DNA of 64,000 nucleotides from Rivularia sp. T60_A2020_040. GTDB taxonomy: Bacteria; Cyanobacteriota; Cyanobacteriia; Cyanobacteriales; Nostocaceae. Positions 25,416 through 34,729 of the stretch are shown in pieces; position 1 is the first letter of the stretch, and every line of letters starts with the position of its first letter. Where the stretch lies: NCBI GenBank assembly GCA_015272215.1, contig JACYMD010000095.1, positions 1 to 64,000 of the forward strand. The letters are read 5' to 3'. The position numbers and the translations under genes were made by a program. Below the pieces are notes generated by a model that ran no database searches, had not been told where the DNA came from, and saw only the letters and a program-made list of their open reading frames with translations.

Positions 25416-27016
25416 AAGCAATTATTTTTTCGTTACATACAAAACAACCATTGCTAGCTACTTCATTTCAAGGAGACCCAAATAGTGATGTTTCTTATCC
25501 TTATATTCCTGGTAGTATGATTCGTGGTGCGATGATTGGACGTTATATGAAGTATCATAATCTGTCAGAATTGGATTTAGAAAATGAGGAGGTACAACGT
25601 TTATTTTTTGATAGTAAAAAAGTAAAATATTTAAATGCTTATTTACTTAGTCAAAAGAAACAGCGTACTCTCCCAATAGTTCGTTCTTGGTTTCGAGATA
25701 AAAATATAGAACTAAGTGAAGAAACACCTAATATCCCTATCACTGCTTATGATTTTAGTGTTGAGAGAAACGAAGGTGAACCGGAGACACCTAAATTTGT
25801 GGGAGAAGGATTTTGGACAGTAGAAAGTGGTTGTGTTAGATATTATAAAGAAAAGCGACGAATCAATATTCATAATCGACGCGATCGCACTAAGGGACGT
25901 TCGAGTAAAACAACAGGTGAAGGAAAAATTTTTCGTTATGATGCTATTGATGTAGGACAAACTTTTCAAGCTGTAATTGTGTGTGAAGAGATAGATATAC
26001 ACTTTTTAGAATTACTACATAAATCAGAAAATCTTTGGTTAGGTGGTTCTCAAAGTGCAGGTTACGGACATACACAAATTACAAATATTCAAACTCATGA
26101 TAACTGGAATGAAGTAGATTTACCCGATAATCGCACCGAGCATGAACATTTTACAATTACACTCCTCAGCGATTTGATTTTGCAAGATGAATGGGGACAA
26201 TATGCGGTTATTCCCCCATCTCCACAACAAACATCTGCACCACTACAAAATGCTTTGGAAAGCGCATTAAAAAGAATAATAGGTAATAATATTAAACTTC
26301 CACTTCAGCCAAAAGCAAGTTTTACTAGCAGTACATTGATAGGTGGATTTAATCGTAAGTGGGGATTACCTTTACCTCAAGTTCCCGCATTTGCAGCAGG
26401 TAGTGTATTTGTTTTTGATAATATTGAGATAACACCAGAGCAGATACAAAAATTAGAAGCTGAAGGTTTAGGAGAAAGAAAAATAGATGGTTTTGGTCGA
26501 ATTGCTGTGAATTTACGAAATGTTTATAATTTTAAGTTTGCTTTACCAGAGAAACCGAAATTATCTAGTCAGCCGCAATTAGAAAATAAATTATCTCGTG
26601 ATATTGCAACCCGAATGGTTGAAAGATTACTTGAAGAAAAACTAGAGCATAAACTAAAAAATGAGCTTAGTTATTTATCAATAAAAGGGAATATTTCCAA
26701 TAGTCAACTATCTCGCTTACAACTAATAGCAAGACAGGCATTACCAACCGGAAACTGTGATTTAGTTTTGAGATTACTAAATAACTTACCATCAAATGCT
26801 AACGGACAATTTGAACGAGCTAAAATTAATAATGAATCTTTCAAGCAAAAGTTAATAAATTGGTTAGAAAATCCGCAATCATGGACTAATAATAAACAAG
26901 ATTTAATAGCCAAGATTAGTAATATTGAAAGTACTGTAAATTATCAATTAGACAAAGAATATACATTACGCTTAATTATAGCAGTTGCTAAAAAGGCAAT
27001 GAAGGAGAGAAAATAA
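25412..27016 (+). CDS. csx10: Csx10 (Cas5-like RAMP) with helical C-terminal tail
   Basis: A 534-residue type III-D RAMP. The N-terminal segment has TKQPLLATSFQGDPNSDVSY and YPYIPGSMIRGAMIGRYMK, and the middle NLWLGGSQSAGYGHTQI and LGERKIDGFGRIAVNL glycine loops of a two-ferredoxin Cas5-like fold (to about residue 375). Residues about 390-534 are almost wholly helical and charged (KLSRDIATRMVERLLEEKLE, SQLSRLQLIARQAL, YTLRLIIAVAKKAM). No separate small subunit (Cas11/Csm2) gene is present in the operon, so this tail is a good candidate for a fused Cas11. It overlaps cas7 by 4 nt and the next gene by 1 nt. Confidence 0.87.
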   Translation: MKAIIFSLHTKQPLLATSFQGDPNSDVSYPYIPGSMIRGAMIGRYMKYHNLSELDLENEEVQRLFFDSKKVKYLNAYLLSQKKQRTLPIVRSWFRDKNIELSEETPNIPITAYDFSVERNEGEPETPKFVGEGFWTVESGCVRYYKEKRRINIHNRRDRTKGRSSKTTGEGKIFRYDAIDVGQTFQAVIVCEEIDIHFLELLHKSENLWLGGSQSAGYGHTQITNIQTHDNWNEVDLPDNRTEHEHFTITLLSDLILQDEWGQYAVIPPSPQQTSAPLQNALESALKRIIGNNIKLPLQPKASFTSSTLIGGFNRKWGLPLPQVPAFAAGSVFVFDNIEITPEQIQKLEAEGLGERKIDGFGRIAVNLRNVYNFKFALPEKPKLSSQPQLENKLSRDIATRMVERLLEEKLEHKLKNELSYLSIKGNISNSQLSRLQLIARQALPTGNCDLVLRLLNNLPSNANGQFERAKINNESFKQKLINWLENPQSWTNNKQDLIAKISNIESTVNYQLDKEYTLRLIIAVAKKAMKERK

Positions 27017-28440
27017 TGAGTAATGATTGTCTAAATAAACGCCTCACAAATCGCAATCAACGTCATATTATCGAACGCATCATAATCAAGGGAAATCTAT
27101 TACTAGATACTCCTACTTGTTTCGGAAGTGGTGATAATGATGGTGATACAGATTTAGAGATTCTACGAGATAGTATTGAAGATAAAGCTTTATTAATGGG
27201 TTCTTCTATTGCTGGCGCTTTAAGGAATTATTTACGAGAATATCAAAATGGTTACGGTACTGTAGATAATTCTATTTTATTTGGTGGACAGCGTAGCGAT
27301 GATGATGGAGAACAAAGTCCTTTGATTATCAATGATGCTTTAAGTAGCGAAACAATTAAAATAGAATTGCGTGATGGAGTTAAAATCAACAGTATTACTA
27401 GAACCGCAGATGATGGGGCAAAATATGATTTAGAATTTATTGAAGCAGGAATACAATTCAATCTTTGTTTTGAATTATTGATAGACAAAAACAGTGATAA
27501 GGAGCGATTAATTAGAGAATTAGCAATTAGTTTGCAAGGATTAGAAGCAGGTAAAATACGTTTAGGCATTAAAAAACATCGCGGATTTGGTCGCACTCAT
27601 GTGCAAAAATGGCAAGTATGGCAATTTGATTTACAAGATTACGAACAACGTATAAAATGGCTAAATTTTCCCCATTGGGAAACAAATTTATTAGATAATT
27701 ATCCAACTCATGATAATATTGCTAAAGCTTTAGGTGTAACTTTTTTAGAGGAAGATAAAAGACAGCACCTAACCATTACAGCAGAATTTACCCTTGCAAG
27801 TCCCTTATTAATTCGTTCTGGACAAGCATCTACCGATAAAGCACCTGATGTTGTACACCTCAAATCTCGACGCAATGGTGATTTAAAATCAATATTATCT
27901 GGTACTAGTTTAACAGGTGTATTGCGACATCGTGCGGAAAGAATAATCAACACGATTCAAAAAAATACAAATATCATTAACGATATATTTGGCTTTGTGG
28001 ATGAAAAAACCAAAAAAGCAAAAGCCAGTCGTTTAATTGTCGATGAAGTTGAAATTAATCACACCACAGATTTAATACAAAATCGAATTGCAATTGATAG
28101 ATTTACTGGTGGTGCTTTACATGGAGCATTATTCGATGAACAACCGATTTTTGGCAATGATAAAACAAATCTGGAAATCAAATTAATATTACGTCAACCA
28201 AAGGATGCAGAAATAGGATTACTACTGTTATTACTCAAAGATTTATGGACTGGTGATTTAAATGTTGGAGGAACAAGTAGTATCGGAAGAGGGAGATTAC
28301 AAGGGAGAAATGTAACTATTAAATATCGTGATAAAAATTGGGAAATCTCACAAAAGCTAAACGATAAATCTTTAACAATAGACAATCCTGAAGATTTAGA
28401 AAAATTTATTACAGCATTACATCAAGAGGTGACACATTGA
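27016..28440 (+). CDS. Double Cas7 (tandem Csm3-like RAMP domains)
   Basis: A 474-residue protein with two RAMP domains. Domain 1 has D46 in GDTDLEILRD, the MGSSIAGALRNYL loop and GIKKHRGFGRTHV (about 184-196). Domain 2 begins near 250 with TAEFTLASPLLIRSG, D278 in APDVVHLK, SGTSLTGVLRHRAERI and ends with the NVGGTSSIGRGRLQG loop. Each domain keeps an Asp before its lysine/serine loop, so two RNA-cleavage sites are likely. This is the layout of the Cas7-2x subunit of III-D effectors. It starts at the TAATG overlap with csx10. Confidence 0.85.
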   Translation: MSNDCLNKRLTNRNQRHIIERIIIKGNLLLDTPTCFGSGDNDGDTDLEILRDSIEDKALLMGSSIAGALRNYLREYQNGYGTVDNSILFGGQRSDDDGEQSPLIINDALSSETIKIELRDGVKINSITRTADDGAKYDLEFIEAGIQFNLCFELLIDKNSDKERLIRELAISLQGLEAGKIRLGIKKHRGFGRTHVQKWQVWQFDLQDYEQRIKWLNFPHWETNLLDNYPTHDNIAKALGVTFLEEDKRQHLTITAEFTLASPLLIRSGQASTDKAPDVVHLKSRRNGDLKSILSGTSLTGVLRHRAERIINTIQKNTNIINDIFGFVDEKTKKAKASRLIVDEVEINHTTDLIQNRIAIDRFTGGALHGALFDEQPIFGNDKTNLEIKLILRQPKDAEIGLLLLLLKDLWTGDLNVGGTSSIGRGRLQGRNVTIKYRDKNWEISQKLNDKSLTIDNPEDLEKFITALHQEVTH

Positions 28441-29006
28441 ATAAACCAAAATGCGAAATTATAGAAGTACCAGTAAATTTTCATCTAGAAGAATGGTTAA
28501 AAGAACAAGCAAGTGAATACAAATTAAAATTTTTATTAGCTCATGCTGAAGATGGAATAATTTGGGGAAAATTCCCAGATGGAAATTTAATTACAGCAGA
28601 TAGTGTATTTTCTCAATTTGCTAAATTACGTCCATCAACTTTACAACAATGTCGGATTTTTGGTGAAAGTTCTGAAGTGATGCTGTGGAAAAATCATGAT
28701 GAATTTAAAGCTCGTTTGATTGAAGATGAACATATGGATAAAACAGAATATATTCGCGAATCTCAAATACTTTGGGGTACCCATGCTGATAAACAAGAAA
28801 TCAAAGGTTTTACTTTACTTTGGGATGGTAAACAAGGATTAAAACACGCTGTACCTTTTACTGATATTGAAATAGAAAAAGACGGTAAATTAAAAAACCC
28901 AGTTTGCTTACAAGTTAATCATTATATTGATTATGATGATGCTGGTGTTGCACGTATTTATCTTAGTCGTTTAGTGAATCTAACTGCAAAGGAAATTAAA
29001 TCATGA
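28437..29006 (+). CDS. csx19: Csx19 (TIGR03984-type), type III-D
   Basis: A 189-residue protein starting with TTG inside a TTGA overlap with the preceding stop. Conserved segments are EDGIIWGKFPDG, STLQQCRIFGESSEVMLW, ESQILWGTHADK, GFTLLWDGKQGLKHAVPF and ARIYLSRLV. This is the pattern of Csx19, a subunit found only in type III-D loci. In the III-Dv complex Csx19 is part of the particle; its exact task is not fixed. It overlaps the following RAMP gene by 4 nt. Confidence 0.85.
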   Translation: MNKPKCEIIEVPVNFHLEEWLKEQASEYKLKFLLAHAEDGIIWGKFPDGNLITADSVFSQFAKLRPSTLQQCRIFGESSEVMLWKNHDEFKARLIEDEHMDKTEYIRESQILWGTHADKQEIKGFTLLWDGKQGLKHAVPFTDIEIEKDGKLKNPVCLQVNHYIDYDDAGVARIYLSRLVNLTAKEIKS

Positions 29007-31225
29007 ATCCCAGACATATTAAACAAATTACCGATTCAAAGCGTATTGCAAAAGCTCCTTATAATTTTGTCGAATTACCAACTAAAATAGTTGAAGTTAA
29101 GCCTGAATCTTTACCACAACAGAATATTTACTATTCAAAATCAGAAAATAGATATACAGGTAAAATTGAATGTACGCTGACAACTAAATCACCTTTATAT
29201 ATTCGCTGTGGATTAACTAAACTAGAATTTGAATGCGGTGCAGAATCGAAAGATTTACCCGATTTTTTCTATACTCAACCAGAATTTAAAGATTCTAAAC
29301 CAGTTATTCCTGGTAGTAGTTTACGCGGAATGTTACGAAGTTTGATTGAAATTATTAGTTTTAGTAAAATTAACCCTGTTTCAGAAAAAGAAAAGTTTTT
29401 CTTCCGTGCTGTAGCTGCGGATAAAGATGATCCATTAACAAATATATATAAAAAACTGCTAAATAAGAAAAATGTGAAAGCCGGTTATTTGGTTGAAAAA
29501 AATAATAACTGGTATATTCGTCCAGCTAAAAACATCGAAGATAAACCTTTTATTTCAATTAATGAAAAAGATATTGAAGATAATATTGATGACTTTACCT
29601 TTATGAGGTCATTAAACTATGCACCTCAATATAAACACAATATCAGTTTTGGTGATTTATATACTAAAAATGGTCGTCGCTGCGCGAAAAGCATAAGTGG
29701 TGACTGTGCAACATTTGATTATGTAGGAGTATTAGTAACTAGTGGTAATATGCTAGAAAATACTAATTTAGATAATGAACAAGAACGTCAAAAAAAGCTT
29801 AATACTAAAGAGGGAAGGAAATATCATTATTTGGTTAGAGAACCAGATGCAAATTCAACACTTATTAAAATAAATGAAGACGCGATAAAAAATTATTGTA
29901 GTGCTTTAACTAGTTTCCAAAAGGCTAAATCGCCTTACGAAAATAATCCCTTCGATGAAAAAAATGGCATTTTAAAAAATAAGCGTGTAATTGTAATTTT
30001 CTATTCACAACTGGAATCGGAAGAAATAACATTATTTGGTCAAAGTCCTAACTTTCGTATTCCATATATTCCAAAAAGTAAACAAACAGCAGCTTCAGCA
30101 GTTGATTTTATCCCCAAAAATTTACGCGATACATCTGTGATTGATATTGCTGATGCAATATTTGGATTTGTTCGACACAAAGATGATAAAAATACTTCAA
30201 CAGATACTGATGATAGGACTTTAAAATCTTTAGCAGGACGAATTTTTATCGAAAATGCAATTTGTCATAAAACAATTAATGATGATATTTGGTTGACTGG
30301 TAATTTTGATCAGACAATTACACCCAAGATTCTTTCTAATCCTAAACCAACAACATTTCAACATTATTTAGTTCAAACGAATGCAGAAAAGAAACAACTT
30401 AAGCACTACGCTAGTGAACCACCACAAGAAAATGAAGTTGGAAAAACTGTAATTCGTGGACATAAATTATATTGGCATAAGGGGAAAAACCCTGATATCG
30501 AACATCCTGATGGTGACAAGGCTGAAGGAACTCAAATTACTCAAATAAAACCAATCAAAACTGGTGTTTCATTTAAATTCAATATCCATTTTGAAAACCT
30601 CAATAATATTGAATTAGGTGCAATCTTATGGATATTAAAAATCGCAGCACAACCTAAATATTGTCTTTCGTTAGGTATGGGTAAACCTTTGGGAATGGGT
30701 GCTATTAAAATTGAGCATGAACTTTTATTAAAGAATCTTCAAAATCGTTATTCTCAATTATTTAGTAATAATCAATGGTTAACGGGAGAAGAAAATCAAA
30801 GCGATACAAATTCAATATCGACAAGTTGTATTGATGCTTTTGAAAAATATATTGTTGATAATATTCACGAAGATGATTATCCAGAAGAAGGCAAACCTAA
30901 CAAATTAGATGAAATACCTCGGATTCAGATGCTTTTGTTGATGTTATGTTGTGAGAATCTACCATCAGCAAATGATACTCTTTATATGACGATTGAACCT
31001 AAAAATGAATATAAAGAACGTCCAGTTTTACCTACACCATTTCAAGTTATGGGTGAAGAAGATAATCGTAAATTTCCAACTCCTGTAATATCATCAGATG
31101 ATTCTTCCCAAGATTCTCTTGAAAAGCCAAAGTTAAAACGTAATAATAATAGATATTCTCGACCTAATAATTATCAAAATAACCCTAATCCTGCAATGCA
31201 AAGACCAAAACCACCAAAAAAATGA
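29003..31225 (+). CDS. Large RAMP protein (TIGR03986-type, Cas7 with insertion)
   Basis: A 740-residue protein, last of the operon. The RAMP fold begins near residue 50 (YTGKIECTLTTKSPLYIRCG), has KPVIPGSSLRGMLRSLIE (about 102-117) and a C-terminal glycine loop LSLGMGKPLGMGAIKIE. A long insertion, about 130-520, separates the two halves. The C-terminal 60 residues are basic, Asn/Pro-rich and probably disordered. The family accompanies csx19 in type III-D loci and corresponds to the Cas7-insertion subunit. It overlaps csx19 by 4 nt; a hairpin follows the stop. Confidence 0.85.
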   Translation: MNPRHIKQITDSKRIAKAPYNFVELPTKIVEVKPESLPQQNIYYSKSENRYTGKIECTLTTKSPLYIRCGLTKLEFECGAESKDLPDFFYTQPEFKDSKPVIPGSSLRGMLRSLIEIISFSKINPVSEKEKFFFRAVAADKDDPLTNIYKKLLNKKNVKAGYLVEKNNNWYIRPAKNIEDKPFISINEKDIEDNIDDFTFMRSLNYAPQYKHNISFGDLYTKNGRRCAKSISGDCATFDYVGVLVTSGNMLENTNLDNEQERQKKLNTKEGRKYHYLVREPDANSTLIKINEDAIKNYCSALTSFQKAKSPYENNPFDEKNGILKNKRVIVIFYSQLESEEITLFGQSPNFRIPYIPKSKQTAASAVDFIPKNLRDTSVIDIADAIFGFVRHKDDKNTSTDTDDRTLKSLAGRIFIENAICHKTINDDIWLTGNFDQTITPKILSNPKPTTFQHYLVQTNAEKKQLKHYASEPPQENEVGKTVIRGHKLYWHKGKNPDIEHPDGDKAEGTQITQIKPIKTGVSFKFNIHFENLNNIELGAILWILKIAAQPKYCLSLGMGKPLGMGAIKIEHELLLKNLQNRYSQLFSNNQWLTGEENQSDTNSISTSCIDAFEKYIVDNIHEDDYPEEGKPNKLDEIPRIQMLLLMLCCENLPSANDTLYMTIEPKNEYKERPVLPTPFQVMGEEDNRKFPTPVISSDDSSQDSLEKPKLKRNNNRYSRPNNYQNNPNPAMQRPKPPKK

Positions 31226-31241
31226 AGATTCCCTTTCGCTG

Positions 31242-31305
31242 AGAAGTCGGGTTTTTAGCAAGTTTATTTGATGTTACGGTAATTTATCTGAAAAATCCGA
31301 CTTCT
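31242..31305 (+). terminator. Hairpin at the end of the type III-D operon
   Basis: AGAAGTCGGGTTTTT (31242-31256) pairs with AAAAATCCGACTTCT (31291-31305), one mismatch in 15, with a 34-nt loop. It begins 17 nt after the last cas stop. Both a transcription end signal and a dispersed palindromic repeat are possible. C-rich CCCCCCAT tandem units follow at about 31317-31341. Confidence 0.6.
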
Positions 31306-31421
31306 GATGATTGCATCCCCCCATCCCCCCATCCCCCCATTTTTTGATTCCCAATGATTCCCAAAAAACCGCTATCATATAGGCGTTAACTATAATTACC
31401 AACAGACAAGGGAAGGGAGTT

Positions 31422-34337
31422 GTGGAACGCTTTAATTCAAAAGTCTTTGCTCTGGTTTCGTTCGGGAATATAATGCTTTCAACTCTTTTAATGTCTGTTG
31501 GGGTTGCTGGTACTAAACCTGTGACGGCTGAAGCTGATCATTATGTTGTTGCTCAAGCGCTGACTCCACAGCAGGAGTTGGAACGATTGCAGGAGCGTCA
31601 GCGGGTACAGGAGCAGGTACAAGCGGAAGCAAATCGCGCTTTTGGGCAAACTACTTTTTTGTTTAATACGCTACTCGCTACGTTAGTTGTATTAATGATT
31701 GGGGTGATTGTTGCGATATTTTTATTAAGACGTGCGGTTTTTCGGGAAGTGACGAATTTGGTGACGGCTCGTCTCAAGGAATTGGGTGATTTAGAAGCAA
31801 GAATCGCTAACGCAAATCAAAGGGTAGAGAAACTCATCACAGAAGCGGAAGATGTTGTTGATGAGTTAGATGATGAAGCGAAAATTTTACGGGAAGATAT
31901 TGGTGGTAAGCAAGAAGCTTTATCGTTGTTGGTTGCTGATTTATCTTCGTCGAAGCAACAAGCTTTGTCGGAAATTGAATCACAAATTAATGTTTTTAAG
32001 CAGGCTTTGAATGAGTTAGATACGGAATTTACTGGTAAACTGACGGAACTTCAGGTAAATGCACAGCAGCAAGGTAATTCGATTATTCAAAATTTGCAAC
32101 GGTTAAGTGCTGAATTCGTACCGCAGATGAAAGGTTTGCAATCGGAGGTGTTGCAACAAAAGGATGATGTGGTAGAAAATCTCAAGCAGTCGCAAGTTGA
32201 TTTTACAAGTCAGTTGAAGCAACTTCAGTCAGCAGCAGAGCAGCAACGGGATTTGATTTTGGTTTCTTTACAAAGTCTTTCTGCGGAGTTTAAACCGAAA
32301 TTAAATGTCTTACAAGCTGATTTACAACAACAGAAGGATTTAGCTGTAGAAAATCTCAAACAGTCGCAAACCGATTTTACAATTGAGTTACAACAACTGC
32401 AATCAGCGACTCAAGCACAGCAACAGCAAAGTTTACATAATTTACAGCAGTTAGAATCAAACTTTGCTCCTCAATTATCGGCGATTCTCACTCACGTACA
32501 ATCTCAAAAAGATGCAATTCTCGAAAATTTGCAACTTGCCGAGAATCAATTTAATCAAACGGTTTCTCATTTACATACCGATTTAGAAACTCAAAAAGAT
32601 ACAACTATTCAAAAATTTGCCAGTACAGAATCCGATTTTGTTAATCAACTTTCCCAACTTCAACAAGATGCTCAACTTTATCGTGATGCAATTTTAGAGA
32701 ATTTACACAAACTAGAAGCCGATTTTACTCCGCAACTTGATGATATCGAAGCTGAAGCTAGAGAAAAAGCAATGCAGCAGCAAAATATCATGCTGCAAAA
32801 TCTCGCACAATTAGGCTCCGAAATCAATACTCAATTGCAGCAAGCTCAAAATTTGATTCAAGAGCAAGTTAATTCAACTCAAAATAACGTAGTTCATCTG
32901 GAAACTTCCTTAACTGCAGAATTTACAGAATCGCGATCGCAAATTCAAGCGCAAAGACAGCAAACTCTGCAAAGCTTGTCTCAACTTGAAACAGAATTGC
33001 GATCGCAGTTTGCTGTTTTACAATCTGAGGTACAATCTCGTCAGGATTCGGCTTGGCAATTACTCCAAAATCTGGAAACAGAAGTTAACAACAAAATTTC
33101 AACTTCTACCGAAGGTGTTGAATCTCAACAAAATCAAACTTTAGATAGTTTACAAAAAATAGAAAATACTGTAAAAGAACAACTTGCTGCTTTACAATCG
33201 GAAATTACTGCTCGTAAAGATTCTAGTTTGGAAAAATTAGATAAATTAGAATCTACCTTAAGTGAACAATTACAGTTAGTGCAATCCGATGCAGAAATTG
33301 AGAAACAGCAAATACTACAAAAGCTATCCGAAATTACACCCAGCGAAATTGCTGCTTCCGCCGTTGGAGAAATCTTGCAAAAGCTAGAGAAAGTAATCGA
33401 ACCAATTGAAAAACTCAAATCCAATCATCCCCAATTATTTGTAAATCTCGATGAATTTGTGACTCGTGGTAACGAGTTATTTACAACCGGGAATTACCAA
33501 GCAGCCATTGACGTTTATAACCAAGCCTTAGAAATCCAACCAGATAACGCTCAACTTTGGTATCAGCAGGGTTTAGCGCTATGGGAATTGAAACAATATG
33601 AAGACGCGATCGCCATATTTGATAAAGTATTAGAAATTAACCCGAATCATACCGATAGTTGGTACCATCGTGGTTTAGCGTTGATGGAAATCAAGCGTTA
33701 TGAAGCTGCAATTACTGCTTTTGGTAAAGTTGTCAAAAAGCAGCCAGATAACGAAAAACTCTGGTTTGTCTTGGGAATGAGTTTGGGAAGAATCAAGCGT
33801 TATGAAGATGCCATATCTGGCTTTGACAGAGCCTTGAAAATTAAACCAGATTATCATCAAGCTTGGGTAGATAGAGGTGTAATATTAGGTAAATTGCAGC
33901 GCCATGAAGAAGCATTTCAATCTTTTGATAAAGCGGTAGAAGTAGAACCAACTGACGGTGTAGCTTGGATGAATCGGGGTTTAGCTTTGGAAATGTTAGA
34001 ACGTTATGAAGATGCAGTTGCTTCTTTTGATAAAGCGATTGAATTTAATCCTACTCCTAAAGCTTGGGATAAACGGGGTTATGTTTTAATTGAATTAGAA
34101 AGAGAGGAAGAAGCATTAATTAACTTTGATAAAGCCTTAGAAATCGATGAAAACTACTCTAGCGCTTATTATAATAAAGCAATTTGTTATTGTTATCAAG
34201 GTAAAGTAAATCAAGCTGTAGAGACTCTACAAACAGCGATTAAATTAAATCCCCAATATAAAGAAGATGCTGTAAATGATCCAGATTTTGAACCAATTGC
34301 CAAAGAAGAGAAATTTAAAGAATTGGTTAATTCTTAA
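31422..34337 (+). CDS. Membrane-anchored coiled-coil/TPR protein with 29-residue repeats
   Basis: A 971-residue protein from a GTG. A signal-like segment is followed by a strong membrane helix (about 77-102, FLFNTLLATLVVLMIGVIVA). Residues about 215-640 are a coiled coil made of roughly 13 consecutive units of 29 residues, consensus QKDxILENLQxLExxF, then xQLxxLQ. Residues about 680-960 contain eight TPR-like repeats (e.g. AIDVYNQALEIQPDNAQLWY). A long tether carrying a TPR docking platform is the likely shape. Possibly extracytoplasmic or cytosolic; topology is unclear. It lies upstream of the Hsp70 module on the same strand; a functional link is a guess. Confidence 0.83.
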   Translation: MERFNSKVFALVSFGNIMLSTLLMSVGVAGTKPVTAEADHYVVAQALTPQQELERLQERQRVQEQVQAEANRAFGQTTFLFNTLLATLVVLMIGVIVAIFLLRRAVFREVTNLVTARLKELGDLEARIANANQRVEKLITEAEDVVDELDDEAKILREDIGGKQEALSLLVADLSSSKQQALSEIESQINVFKQALNELDTEFTGKLTELQVNAQQQGNSIIQNLQRLSAEFVPQMKGLQSEVLQQKDDVVENLKQSQVDFTSQLKQLQSAAEQQRDLILVSLQSLSAEFKPKLNVLQADLQQQKDLAVENLKQSQTDFTIELQQLQSATQAQQQQSLHNLQQLESNFAPQLSAILTHVQSQKDAILENLQLAENQFNQTVSHLHTDLETQKDTTIQKFASTESDFVNQLSQLQQDAQLYRDAILENLHKLEADFTPQLDDIEAEAREKAMQQQNIMLQNLAQLGSEINTQLQQAQNLIQEQVNSTQNNVVHLETSLTAEFTESRSQIQAQRQQTLQSLSQLETELRSQFAVLQSEVQSRQDSAWQLLQNLETEVNNKISTSTEGVESQQNQTLDSLQKIENTVKEQLAALQSEITARKDSSLEKLDKLESTLSEQLQLVQSDAEIEKQQILQKLSEITPSEIAASAVGEILQKLEKVIEPIEKLKSNHPQLFVNLDEFVTRGNELFTTGNYQAAIDVYNQALEIQPDNAQLWYQQGLALWELKQYEDAIAIFDKVLEINPNHTDSWYHRGLALMEIKRYEAAITAFGKVVKKQPDNEKLWFVLGMSLGRIKRYEDAISGFDRALKIKPDYHQAWVDRGVILGKLQRHEEAFQSFDKAVEVEPTDGVAWMNRGLALEMLERYEDAVASFDKAIEFNPTPKAWDKRGYVLIELEREEEALINFDKALEIDENYSSAYYNKAICYCYQGKVNQAVETLQTAIKLNPQYKEDAVNDPDFEPIAKEEKFKELVNS

Positions 34338-34729
34338 TTAGAAGAAAATTCTTGTATACGTAACGCCTAGCTACGTCTCCTACAATGCGAAATCAATAAT
34401 TAATATCATGTCCGGTTCTTATAATCAAGTTAAATCGGGAACAGTCAACAATTCCCAATTAGCCATTACCAGCCAACAGCGAATAATAAGTAGTCAAGCC
34501 TTGATTATTTATATTTGATTGGTTTCCAACTAGCTATTTTTACCTAAAAAACCTGCCGGATACACTTTTTCTGCTACTAGTGTTATTACTCAAGTTTAGT
34601 TTTGAATAATTGTATAAAATTAATGTAATTCTTGATGAAGCTAATCCAAATAATCCTTGTATATAAAGAGTTTTAGTTTCAGTAGTTAGAAAAAATTTAA
34701 ATAAAATTATACAATACGGGGTAGCAAGT
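34338..34729. other. Intergenic region before the Hsp70 module
   Basis: Contains a small palindromic repeat around 34357-34380 (ACGTAACGCC then CTACGTCTC) and, at about 34411-34462, sequence that partly matches 61021-61075 (CATGTCC, then GAACAGTCAACAATT). No gene is visible; the AT-rich end presumably holds the hsp70 promoter. Confidence 0.55.

Noticed and set aside
31317..31341. CCCCCCAT tandem units after the cas operon as a CRISPR array
   Set aside because: Units are 8 bp, contiguous and without spacers, so it is a simple repeat.
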